From contig NZ_FOVW01000004.1 of NCBI RefSeq assembly GCF_900115305.1, positions 348,443-412,442 on the forward strand: a stretch of DNA of 64,000 bases. Direction: 5' to 3'. Position 1 is the first letter of the stretch. Each line of letters opens with the position of its first letter. The notes under the pieces are model-generated. The model was not told where the DNA came from. It saw only the letters and a list, made by a program, of their open reading frames with translations, and did no database searches. Both the position numbers and the translations under genes were made by a program. Shown piece after piece: positions 41,612-50,136 of this stretch. The DNA is from Algoriphagus ornithinivorans. Lineage in GTDB: Bacteria > Bacteroidota > Bacteroidia > Cytophagales > Cyclobacteriaceae.

Positions 41612-44600
41612 ATGGTTAGATTTTTACTCGCCCGGCCTATTGCCGTATTTATGACTTTTCTGGCTTTGATGGTTTTTTCCTTCATAGTCTTTCGCACGCT
41701 TCCGATTTCTTTACTCCCCCCGATTGACGTTCCTCAGATTGTAGTCAAGGTCAATTATCCCAATGCTTCCCCTGAAGCAATCGAACAAAATGTACTCAGT
41801 ACAATTCGGGAAGGCTTGATCACACTCAATGGCTTGGAAGAAATGGACTCCAAGGCTGGATCGGAAGTAGGGACTATTCGTCTGACTTTTGATTATTCCA
41901 CCAAGATGGAATTGGCCTATATTGATGTCAATGAAAAGATTGATAGAATAACCAATGCACTTCCCGAAGGATTGGCAAGACCTGAAGTGATTCGGATCAA
42001 TACTTCTGATATTCCAGTGGCTAGAGTACAAGTAGTGCCTAAAGAAGGAGTTGATGAGATCGAGGTGAGTCTTCTGGCAGAGAACGTGCTCAAAAAAAGA
42101 ATTGAACAACTGCCAGGCGTATCTCTGGTAGATATCAATGGCAAAAAGGAGCGAATAATAACCGTGGAACCCAAAGAAGAGGCACTTCGGGCTTTGGGAA
42201 TGACTCAGCAAAATATCATTTCAGCCATACAATCCGGGAATTCTGAATTGCCTGGGATTTCTGTGAAAGATGGTCAATTCCGGTACTATCTCCGATTGGC
42301 CACTAGGGTAGATACTCCCACTGATATAGAAAGCCTACCGGTAGCCGCAGCATCCGGAGCTATACTTCCCTTGGGAAGATTGGCCACGGTCAATTACCAG
42401 TCCAAAGAAATGCTTGGATACCATCTCTTTGGTTCTAAAGAAGCCTTGGTGATTACTGTTCATAAGCAGGCAGCTGCCAAAATGAATGAGTTGATGCCTG
42501 AACTGAAAGCCGCTTTGGAGCTATTCAAAACTGATTATCCTCAGGTAGATTTTGAGCTGACCCAAGACCAATCCAATCTTTTGAATGCAGCCATCTCCAA
42601 CTTGCAGACTTCTTTGCTTTTTGGGGGATTGTTTGCTTTTGGGGTGCTATTTCTTTTTATGAAAGATTACAGATTGCCCCTGATCATTGGAGTCAGTTTG
42701 CCATCTTCCCTATTGATTTCCTTCTTAGTCTTTTACTTTTTTGATATCTCGATAAATATCATTTCTCTTTCAGGTCTGGCTCTGGGAATCGGGATGCTGA
42801 TCGATAATGCCATCATTGTATTGGACAATATCACCCGAAAACGGGAGGCAGGATTATCGCTTTTTGAAGCCTGTGTGGCTGGAGTGGATGAGGTCATGAG
42901 TGCCCTGGTCTCTTCAGTGCTAACCACGCTCTCTGTATTTGTTCCTTTGGTTTTCCTCAGCGGGATTTCCGGTGCTCTCTTTTTTGATCAAGCAGTAGCA
43001 GTTGCGGCAATTTTGTCCGTTTCCCTGGCGGTTGCATTTATCTTATTGCCTATGCTGTATTTTCTCTTTTTCAGCAAAAGCCAGAAGCTAGACGATGGGA
43101 GAGAGGGGCCTTTCTTTTCGGCAGTATTACGATTATATGAAAAAGGGTACAGTGCAGTTTTTGCACATAGGAAAATAGTTTTGGCTGTCTTTACACTATT
43201 GATTCCCTTGGGGTTGGGGATTGGTTACTTGCTTGGGACAACAGGACTTCCTGAAATAGAGAAGTTGGACGCTACACTAGAAATTGACTGGAATGAGCCT
43301 ATTTCTGCCTTAGAAAATAGAAATAGAGTAATTGCTCTGATGAAATCTATGGAAGGCAATTATGAAAAAGCAGAGGCAGACGTGGGAGTAAGGCAATTTT
43401 TGCTTTTTGACGGAGAAAACTCCATACAGCAATCCCTGCTTTATTTTCTCTTTTCTTCGGTAGAGGAAAAAAATCAACATTTGCCAAAAATCGATTTTTT
43501 TCTGGCAGCCAATTACCCCGGAGCCAATTATACCTTGGGTGATGCTCCCAATGCTTTTGATCAGCTTTTTTCCAGTTCCTTGCCTTACTACGAGGTCAGG
43601 TGGAAAGATTTGGCACAAAAGAAACCGGTGGAGGAGAAAAAAGTAGATCCTTGGCTGAGTCAGTTTCCTACTTCTGAGTGGGAAAGAGGACCGGGTTTGC
43701 AGAAAGAAGCTTCTGTGGTTTTTACCTTAAAGGCGGATCGTTTGGCCACCTATCAGATTCCTGTTGAACAAGTGCAGGAGCAACTTTCCCGTTTATTTGG
43801 AAGCTTTACGATTACTGATATCCGGCGCTTTGGAGAAGTTACCCCAATCCGATTAAAAGAATCCCAAGAGAGATTTGAGGATTTACTGAAAACCACCCGT
43901 ATTAATCGATCGGATTCAAGCTCCTATATTTTGGGAGAATTTGTGGATTACCGATACGATGATCATTATAAATATGTGACTGCGGACAAAGGTGGAATCT
44001 ATCAATCGGTTTTGGTCACAGCGGAAGAGCCGCATGCACTCGCCTCTGACTACATCAAATGGGGAGCTGATAAAAATCTGGGAATTTCCATGGTGGGACA
44101 GTATTTCAAAGACCGGGAGAATATCCGTCAGCTCATCGGGATTTTAGCCATTTCTGTTTTGCTCCTGTATTTCATATTAGCAGCACAATTTGAAAGCTTT
44201 ATCCAGCCTTTGATCGTGGTATTTACTCTTCCCTTGGGTATTGGAGGGGCATTTTTGGTCTTGCTTTTGGCAGGTGCTTCCCTCAATGTCATGTCAGCGA
44301 TTGGCTTGGTGGTGATGTTGGGGATTATGGTGAATGATGCAATTCTAAAAATAGATACGATTAATCGCCTTCGAAAAGAGTACGTGGAAAGCCCGACTGT
44401 TTCGGCTGAGGCTGCCTTGGAAATGGCTCTTCATAAAGCAGGTCAAATTCGTCTCAAGCCCATTTTGATGACTTCCATTACAACGATATTGGCTTTGATT
44501 CCGATCATTTTCAGTTCGGGTTTGGGAGCAGACTTGCAAAGGCCTTTGGTGTATTCGGTGATAGGCGGATTGACCATTGGAACCTTGACCGCTTTGTATT

Positions 44601-44656
44601 TTGTGCCATTGGCCTACTGGTTTTTTGTGTCAAAGAAGAAGTTGAAGGAGGCGTGA
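41612..44656 (+). CDS. RND efflux permease, first of two
   Basis: A 1014-residue inner-membrane proton-driven pump subunit. It begins VRFLLARPIAVFMTFLALMVFSFIVFRTLPISLLPPIDVPQ, and TM4 carries the proton-relay Asp in GIGMLIDNAIIVLDN. The second half repeats the topology, with GLVVMLGIMVNDAILKID and the KPILMTSITTILALIP motif. A shorter periplasmic loop than AcrB is seen. It starts three bases after the adaptor and ends two bases before the second permease, so the genes are co-transcribed. Confidence 0.95.
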   Translation: MVRFLLARPIAVFMTFLALMVFSFIVFRTLPISLLPPIDVPQIVVKVNYPNASPEAIEQNVLSTIREGLITLNGLEEMDSKAGSEVGTIRLTFDYSTKMELAYIDVNEKIDRITNALPEGLARPEVIRINTSDIPVARVQVVPKEGVDEIEVSLLAENVLKKRIEQLPGVSLVDINGKKERIITVEPKEEALRALGMTQQNIISAIQSGNSELPGISVKDGQFRYYLRLATRVDTPTDIESLPVAAASGAILPLGRLATVNYQSKEMLGYHLFGSKEALVITVHKQAAAKMNELMPELKAALELFKTDYPQVDFELTQDQSNLLNAAISNLQTSLLFGGLFAFGVLFLFMKDYRLPLIIGVSLPSSLLISFLVFYFFDISINIISLSGLALGIGMLIDNAIIVLDNITRKREAGLSLFEACVAGVDEVMSALVSSVLTTLSVFVPLVFLSGISGALFFDQAVAVAAILSVSLAVAFILLPMLYFLFFSKSQKLDDGREGPFFSAVLRLYEKGYSAVFAHRKIVLAVFTLLIPLGLGIGYLLGTTGLPEIEKLDATLEIDWNEPISALENRNRVIALMKSMEGNYEKAEADVGVRQFLLFDGENSIQQSLLYFLFSSVEEKNQHLPKIDFFLAANYPGANYTLGDAPNAFDQLFSSSLPYYEVRWKDLAQKKPVEEKKVDPWLSQFPTSEWERGPGLQKEASVVFTLKADRLATYQIPVEQVQEQLSRLFGSFTITDIRRFGEVTPIRLKESQERFEDLLKTTRINRSDSSSYILGEFVDYRYDDHYKYVTADKGGIYQSVLVTAEEPHALASDYIKWGADKNLGISMVGQYFKDRENIRQLIGILAISVLLLYFILAAQFESFIQPLIVVFTLPLGIGGAFLVLLLAGASLNVMSAIGLVVMLGIMVNDAILKIDTINRLRKEYVESPTVSAEAALEMALHKAGQIRLKPILMTSITTILALIPIIFSSGLGADLQRPLVYSVIGGLTIGTLTALYFVPLAYWFFVSKKKLKEA

Positions 44657-44657
44657 T

Positions 44658-47600
44658 ATGACCCCATTTCGAGTATTAGTTGCGTTTGTTGTTTTGGCTA
44701 TCATGGGAGTGGCAGTCATACCGCTACTGTCTGTGGATTTGAATCCCAGAGAGCGGGAACCCGTCCTGTCTATTTCCTATCAAGTTCCACGCTCTTCTCC
44801 CGAAATTGTAGAAAAACTTGCCACATCACCTTTGGAAGGGGCAATGTCCCAGCTTTCCGAGCTCAAAAAAATCAACTCCATTTCTAATTATAATCAGGGA
44901 AATATCACCTTGAGGTTTGATAAAAAATCGGATATGGAGATGAAGAAGTTTGAGGTTTCTTCTCTGATCCGTCAAGTTTATCCTCAGTTGGACTCCCGAG
45001 TCACTTATCCTATTGTCACGCAAAGCGAGCAAGCTAGAACTGACTTTAAAACTCCCATTCTGACCTATTCTGTCAATGGTCCTTTTGCATCCTTTGAAAT
45101 CAAAAAAATCACCGAAGATGTCATTAAGCCGGCCTTAACAATTTTTGAAGAAGTGGAGGAAGTGACGATTCGAGGAGCAAATGATTTGCAGTTGTATGTC
45201 ACTTTTGATGTTCAGAAGCTGCAGGCTTTTGGCTTTTCCCGTGGTCAGCTCACCAGCCAAATCAATCAGGCTTTTGGGAGGAACTTTCCTGGTTCAGTTC
45301 TGAATAATCAGGGTGAAACTCTTTTTGTCCAAGTGGACCGCTCTCTGAAAGATTTGAAGCAACTGGAGAATCTTCGTATAGGTCAGGTGGATGGAAAGGA
45401 TGTATTTCTCAGAGATGTAGCCAAGCTTACACTGGAAGAAGAAGAGGCCAATTCCTATTATAGAATTAATGGAAATAACTCGGTAACGGTCTCAGTTTTC
45501 AATCGGGAGGGAGTCAATAAGGTTCTCTTGGCTAAAAATTTAAAACAAGCCATTGAGAATTCTAAGGTATTGCTGCCAGCGGGATTTGAAGTGCGTTTGG
45601 AAAATGATGATACGGAGTTCTTAGACAAAGAGCTGGATAAGATTTATAAGCGATCTGGGCTCTCCATTTTGATCCTGGTTGTATTTATTTTCCTGATCAA
45701 CCGCAATCTCAAATATCTCAGCATATTGTTTTTGGGTATTCTGATCAATCTGAGTTTGTGTGCGATTATCCTCTATTTCCTGAAAGTGGATATTCATTTG
45801 TATTCTTTGGCAGGATTGACGATTAGTTTTGGTTTGATCGTGGACAATGCGATCATCATGATTGATCATTTGCATAAGCATAGAAACAGGCGAGTGTTTT
45901 TGGCTTTATTGGCGGCCTCTCTGACTACCATAGCGGCACTGATGATCGTATTTTTCCTACCGGAAGAAGATCAAAAGAATTTGACGGAATTTTCCATTGT
46001 GGTTTCAGTGATGCTGGGGATATCCTTATTAATCGCTTTGTTTTTTACCCCTGCGTTTTATGAGGTGCTGTTTAAAGAATCTGCCCAAAAAGGGAGAAAG
46101 TTGAGCATTCCCCAGCTGAGAAGGCGGGCCAAAAATCTTCAGCTATATGAGGGTGCAATAGCTTGGACGGCCAGGTATAGAAAGACATTTGTGACACTGT
46201 TGATTTTACTTTTCGGAATTCCGATTTTTTACCTTCCGGCAAAATGGGAAGGTCAGGAATGGTACAATAGTACCATTGGCAGTACTTTTTATCAGGAAGA
46301 AATCCGGCCTTATGTGGATAAAGGACTAGGAGGTTCTGTTCGAATGTTTGTAAGAGGAGTTTTTGAGAAAAGTTCATATAGAGAGGCAGAAAAGACCAGA
46401 CTCTATGTGTCCGCCCGATTACCCTTTGGGAATACGCTGGATCAGATGGACTTTATCATGCGGGAATTTGAAGCCTACCTGAAAGGCGTGGAGGGAATAG
46501 ATCAGTTTGTGACCTATGTGGCCTCAGGTCAGAGAGGGCAAATCACTATTACGTTTAAAGAAGCCTATGAACGCTCAGCGCTGCCTTATCAGCTCAAGGG
46601 GAAATTATCTGTCAAATCAACTGACTGGAGTGGTGCCCAGTGGAATATCTATGGAGTAGGGCAAGGTTTCTACACCGGTGGTGGAGGTGAAGGAATTCCA
46701 TCGTTTCGGGTGACCATGAAGGGCTATAATTTTGATGAACTGGAACGCCAGGCCAATGTGTTGGCAGAAAAACTGCTCAAGCATAAGCGAATTCAGGAAG
46801 TTAATACCAATGAGCGTTTGGGATGGGGAGAGCAAAAAACACAGGAATATGTACTCCGGCTCAATCAAAACCAGATTGCTTTGGGTAAAACCAATCAGTT
46901 TGAACTGATCAATACCATGCTGGACCTGAGCAAACCTCAAGGACCATCCGGTTTTTTAACTTTGGAAGATAAAAACTATGATTTGGTGATCAGGGAAGCC
47001 AATGCAGGTGATTTTAGCAAGTTTGACCTGGAGCAAAAGGGGCTGATCAGTGGGGAGGATAGAATATTTAAGATTACAGATTATGGGACCCTGACCAAAG
47101 AAACCACCACCAATGCTCTCCATAAAGAGGACCGCCAGTATATCCGTGCGGTGGCATTTGAATATATGGGTTCGGGCAAGTTTGGAAACGAGTATTTGGA
47201 CGAAGTTTTGGAAGAAATGAAGCAGGTCATGCCTATTGGGTATACAGCTGATAAGCAAACTTGGAGTTTCAACTACGAAAAGGCCAAACGTCAATATTCT
47301 CTTCTTGGATTCCTGATTATTGGGATTTTTATGATTTGTGCAGTCCTGTTTGAAAACCTGAAGCAGCCTGTATATATCATTGCGATTATTCCTATTAGTT
47401 TTATCGGGCTCTTTTTGATCTTTTCACTCTTTGATTTCTACTTTGACCAAGGGGGATATGCCGCTTTTGTCATGCTGGGAGGTCTGGCTGTCAATGCTGG
47501 GATTTTTATAGTCAATGATTTGAATAATAGATTGAAAGGAAATTACAATAAGAATGTCTTGAAGTCTGTAGCTGGAAAAGCCATTCCTATTCTTTTGACT

Positions 47601-47828
47601 ATTTTATCTACTTGCTTTGGTTTGATCCCATTTATTATGGAGGGTCAAAATGAAATTTTCTGGTTTTCCTTGGCAATAGGGACTATAGGAGGACTGGTTT
47701 TTAGTATGGTAGGTGTTTTTTGGGCTTTGCCTGTCTTTTTGTGGAAAAAAGAAAAAATGATTGACTCAACGTCAGCGCCAATCCAAAAGACTGAGAAAAA
47801 GAGAAGGTGGAGGTTTTGGAAGGTTTAG
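44658..47828 (+). CDS. RND efflux permease, second of two
   Basis: A 1056-residue RND protein, paired with the preceding permease. It starts MTPFRVLVAFVVLAIMGVAVIPLLSVDLNPRERE, has an Asp in TM4 (SFGLIVDNAIIMID), and AFVMLGGLAVNAGIFIVND in the second half, so the second-half equivalent is Asn-rich. The C-terminus is basic (KTEKKRRWRFWKV). A two-permease set with one adaptor resembles MdtABC-type heteromeric pumps. No outer-membrane factor gene follows. Confidence 0.94.
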   Translation: MTPFRVLVAFVVLAIMGVAVIPLLSVDLNPREREPVLSISYQVPRSSPEIVEKLATSPLEGAMSQLSELKKINSISNYNQGNITLRFDKKSDMEMKKFEVSSLIRQVYPQLDSRVTYPIVTQSEQARTDFKTPILTYSVNGPFASFEIKKITEDVIKPALTIFEEVEEVTIRGANDLQLYVTFDVQKLQAFGFSRGQLTSQINQAFGRNFPGSVLNNQGETLFVQVDRSLKDLKQLENLRIGQVDGKDVFLRDVAKLTLEEEEANSYYRINGNNSVTVSVFNREGVNKVLLAKNLKQAIENSKVLLPAGFEVRLENDDTEFLDKELDKIYKRSGLSILILVVFIFLINRNLKYLSILFLGILINLSLCAIILYFLKVDIHLYSLAGLTISFGLIVDNAIIMIDHLHKHRNRRVFLALLAASLTTIAALMIVFFLPEEDQKNLTEFSIVVSVMLGISLLIALFFTPAFYEVLFKESAQKGRKLSIPQLRRRAKNLQLYEGAIAWTARYRKTFVTLLILLFGIPIFYLPAKWEGQEWYNSTIGSTFYQEEIRPYVDKGLGGSVRMFVRGVFEKSSYREAEKTRLYVSARLPFGNTLDQMDFIMREFEAYLKGVEGIDQFVTYVASGQRGQITITFKEAYERSALPYQLKGKLSVKSTDWSGAQWNIYGVGQGFYTGGGGEGIPSFRVTMKGYNFDELERQANVLAEKLLKHKRIQEVNTNERLGWGEQKTQEYVLRLNQNQIALGKTNQFELINTMLDLSKPQGPSGFLTLEDKNYDLVIREANAGDFSKFDLEQKGLISGEDRIFKITDYGTLTKETTTNALHKEDRQYIRAVAFEYMGSGKFGNEYLDEVLEEMKQVMPIGYTADKQTWSFNYEKAKRQYSLLGFLIIGIFMICAVLFENLKQPVYIIAIIPISFIGLFLIFSLFDFYFDQGGYAAFVMLGGLAVNAGIFIVNDLNNRLKGNYNKNVLKSVAGKAIPILLTILSTCFGLIPFIMEGQNEIFWFSLAIGTIGGLVFSMVGVFWALPVFLWKKEKMIDSTSAPIQKTEKKRRWRFWKV

Positions 47829-47956
47829 GCTCCTCTTTAATTCTTTATCCTACTATTATTTTACGTGGATATCCGCTTTCTTACCAGCAAGAAGAAGAAT
47901 AGGGCTTAGTATTAGCCCAAAGGATCAGAATCCCAAAACTTCGGTCTTCGGTTGCC

Positions 47957-47976
47957 TGTGTTGAGCGAAGTCGAAG
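47957..47976 (+). repeat. Copy of the GAGCG-AGTCGAAG repeat family
   Basis: TGTGTTGAGCGAAGTCGAAG is related to the copies at 30738, 33071 and (inverted) 33556. It lies between the RND operon and the convergent barrel gene. Confidence 0.5.
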
Positions 47977-48045
47977 TATCCAATAGATCAAACAAAGAAA
48001 ATATGGTAAGTGGCAAAATTACGGATAATCAAACCATTGAATTTT

Positions 48046-48741
48046 CTATCTAAACACATCAATCCCAATAATCCCCACTGAAAAAGTCATGTATTGCAAT
48101 GGGGATCTTCTGAAATCATAGAGGAAAATTCCTTCATCTGGGTCATAGCTGACATCTCCTTTTTGGAGGAAGCGCACATTACCTCCATCCTGAAAAGTTC
48201 CTCTAAGCTCAAGTCTTAGGTTTTCATTAAACCCTAATGGGATTTGAACACCTGTCCCAATCTTATATCCTATGACCCAATCCTCGTAATCTTTGCCACT
48301 TTCAATGGACTCAGTTTCAAAAATATTATCACGAATTTTATACCGGGTGTAGAGGTAATTAGTCCCCATTTGAGCTTCTATAAATGGGGTGATTTTGGTA
48401 TTCACCCAAGGCAAATATCGGAGAACTATCATTCCCGAGGCAAGATTGTTATTCCTTCTCAACCTCAATTCCTGATTAAATCCGGGAAATAGATCATTTC
48501 TTTTTTGAAGCTCTGATCCATAAATGCCATAGCTGATTTCCAATCCAACCTGGAGGGGAGTAGTGGGGAATTCATATAGTAGTAAACCAGATACCGAAGG
48601 AATGAAAATGGATCCGGTTTCCTGCTTAAATCTTCCTGAAGGAAGCCCTCCATTCAAATGTCCACCAGCCAAAAAGAATTGAGGATAGGCGGTAATTGAA
48701 GAAGCTATAAATAAAATAAACCCCAAAAATGCCTTTTTCAT
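48046..48741 (-). CDS. Outer-membrane beta-barrel protein
   Basis: A 231-residue protein with a signal peptide (ending AYPQ) and alternating aromatic/hydrophobic strands: FFLAGGHLNGGLPSGRF, LLYEFPTTPLQVGLEISYGIYGSE, MGTNYLYTRYKIR and FSVGIIGIDVFR. This matches the small porin-like or OmpA-type barrels of Bacteroidota. It is 60 bases from the DUF5723 gene upstream and may share its transcript. No ligand assignment is possible. Confidence 0.75.
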   Translation of the reverse strand: MKKAFLGFILFIASSITAYPQFFLAGGHLNGGLPSGRFKQETGSIFIPSVSGLLLYEFPTTPLQVGLEISYGIYGSELQKRNDLFPGFNQELRLRRNNNLASGMIVLRYLPWVNTKITPFIEAQMGTNYLYTRYKIRDNIFETESIESGKDYEDWVIGYKIGTGVQIPLGFNENLRLELRGTFQDGGNVRFLQKGDVSYDPDEGIFLYDFRRSPLQYMTFSVGIIGIDVFR

Positions 48742-48801
48742 TTTTTCACCATTTACCCAATCAACGTTGGTAAAGTGTTTGGGTTTTTGAGATTCCCAAA
48801 T

Positions 48802-50115
48802 TTATTGTTTGCTGTAGATAGGTATCCTCAAACCCACATATAAGTCTGTGGAATATGAATTGCTAGCCAAAAGATTGGATAGAATTGAGCCAGAACCCAG
48901 CATAACTGGTCCCGCACGAAAGCCTAAACCCCAAGCTGGACCACTCTGATACTGTCTAAAACTTAAAGGTGAATAGATGCTGAACCATTTCTTCTCAAAC
49001 CTTGGATTCAAGGTGATAAAATTAATCAAACTGGAACTCGGGTTTTCTCCAAATTCTCTCAGGCTTACTGCTGTTTGCAAACTGACAAATAGTCCAGAAG
49101 TGACAGGCAAATCCACAAATGCCCGGAATGCTGTTGGCAACTGAAAATCTAGATTTCTTCTACTTTCTGATCCTGGGTAGTTATCTGCCAGAACCTCATC
49201 CAAAGTTTTATTTCTAAACTCATCCGAATTAATCGTAGCGTTTAGATCATAGTCAAAAAAGGTGCTGTTATCATAGGAGACTTTCCCTAAATCTGTGATG
49301 GAAATCCCTCCTTTTAATTTATAACTAGAAAGAGACTGGTCGCTTGAAGGTATTTTAAAAGAAATTCCTAAATCTGCTCCTAGTCCCGAACTTCCGGAAG
49401 AAAGACTGAAAGAATCATTTTCAAAGCCTTCAGTATATGCATAATCCAATGATCCCGAGGTAGTAAGTGCTTTATTGGAAGATGCATAATTAGCTTGCAG
49501 TCGTTGGCTATAACCGAAAACGCCTCCTCCTCCGATCAAATATTTAAGCGTAACTCCCGCATTCAATTCCAGTTGGTTGGAATTAATAAGTGTTCTTGCA
49601 TAGCTCAGACCCACTTCTCCCCAGCCATGTCCCGTTCCCGAAAGTTGCTCAAGAGTTACTCCAAAATCAGAATTGATATCCACAGAGGAGGCTAGGTCAT
49701 ATATTTCCCCATCAAGATTGTAGATATTAAAGAATGTCCTAAATCTCGTACTGATAGCTAATCCGCTAGTTGAATTTAGCTGGAAAAGCGCTGAGGGGCC
49801 CAAAACATCTCCATTTCCGAAAAACTTATTTCTTGGATTGGGATTTCTGCTTAAATCTGTGTCAAAATTAAAACCGTCCCGAAAGCTATTCCAGTCACTA
49901 AAGTCAATAGCCACATAGTCGTTGCCCAGAAAACCACTGACAGCAAACAGGTTGACATCTAATTTGTAGGAATCATCCTTTGCCAGAGCGGGGTTTTCCA
50001 AAACACCAAATATGCCGGAATATTGGCCAATGTTTCCTCCTACGAAATTTTGGGCTTGTAGACTTGTCTTCAGGCAAAGGAGGGAAATGAAAAATGCGAA
50101 AGTGATTTTTTTCAT
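48802..50115 (-). CDS. DUF5723 family outer-membrane protein
   Basis: A 437-residue predicted outer-membrane barrel. The signal peptide ends SLQAQ. The VLENPALAKDDSYKLDVNLFAVSGFLGNDY block and many amphipathic strands (WGLGFRAGPVMLGSG, TDLYVGLRIPIY) fit DUF5723, a family of unknown function widespread in Bacteroidota and related in style to FadL-like proteins. It lies just downstream of the E1 gene (21 bases), so it may be co-transcribed although unrelated in function. Confidence 0.78.
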   Translation of the reverse strand: MKKITFAFFISLLCLKTSLQAQNFVGGNIGQYSGIFGVLENPALAKDDSYKLDVNLFAVSGFLGNDYVAIDFSDWNSFRDGFNFDTDLSRNPNPRNKFFGNGDVLGPSALFQLNSTSGLAISTRFRTFFNIYNLDGEIYDLASSVDINSDFGVTLEQLSGTGHGWGEVGLSYARTLINSNQLELNAGVTLKYLIGGGGVFGYSQRLQANYASSNKALTTSGSLDYAYTEGFENDSFSLSSGSSGLGADLGISFKIPSSDQSLSSYKLKGGISITDLGKVSYDNSTFFDYDLNATINSDEFRNKTLDEVLADNYPGSESRRNLDFQLPTAFRAFVDLPVTSGLFVSLQTAVSLREFGENPSSSLINFITLNPRFEKKWFSIYSPLSFRQYQSGPAWGLGFRAGPVMLGSGSILSNLLASNSYSTDLYVGLRIPIYSKQ

Positions 50116-50136
50116 AGAAAAGATGGAATATGAAAC

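Noticed and set aside
47761..47964. 67-residue frame at the end of the second RND permease
   Set aside because: It lies inside the permease coding sequence and then runs into a repeat.
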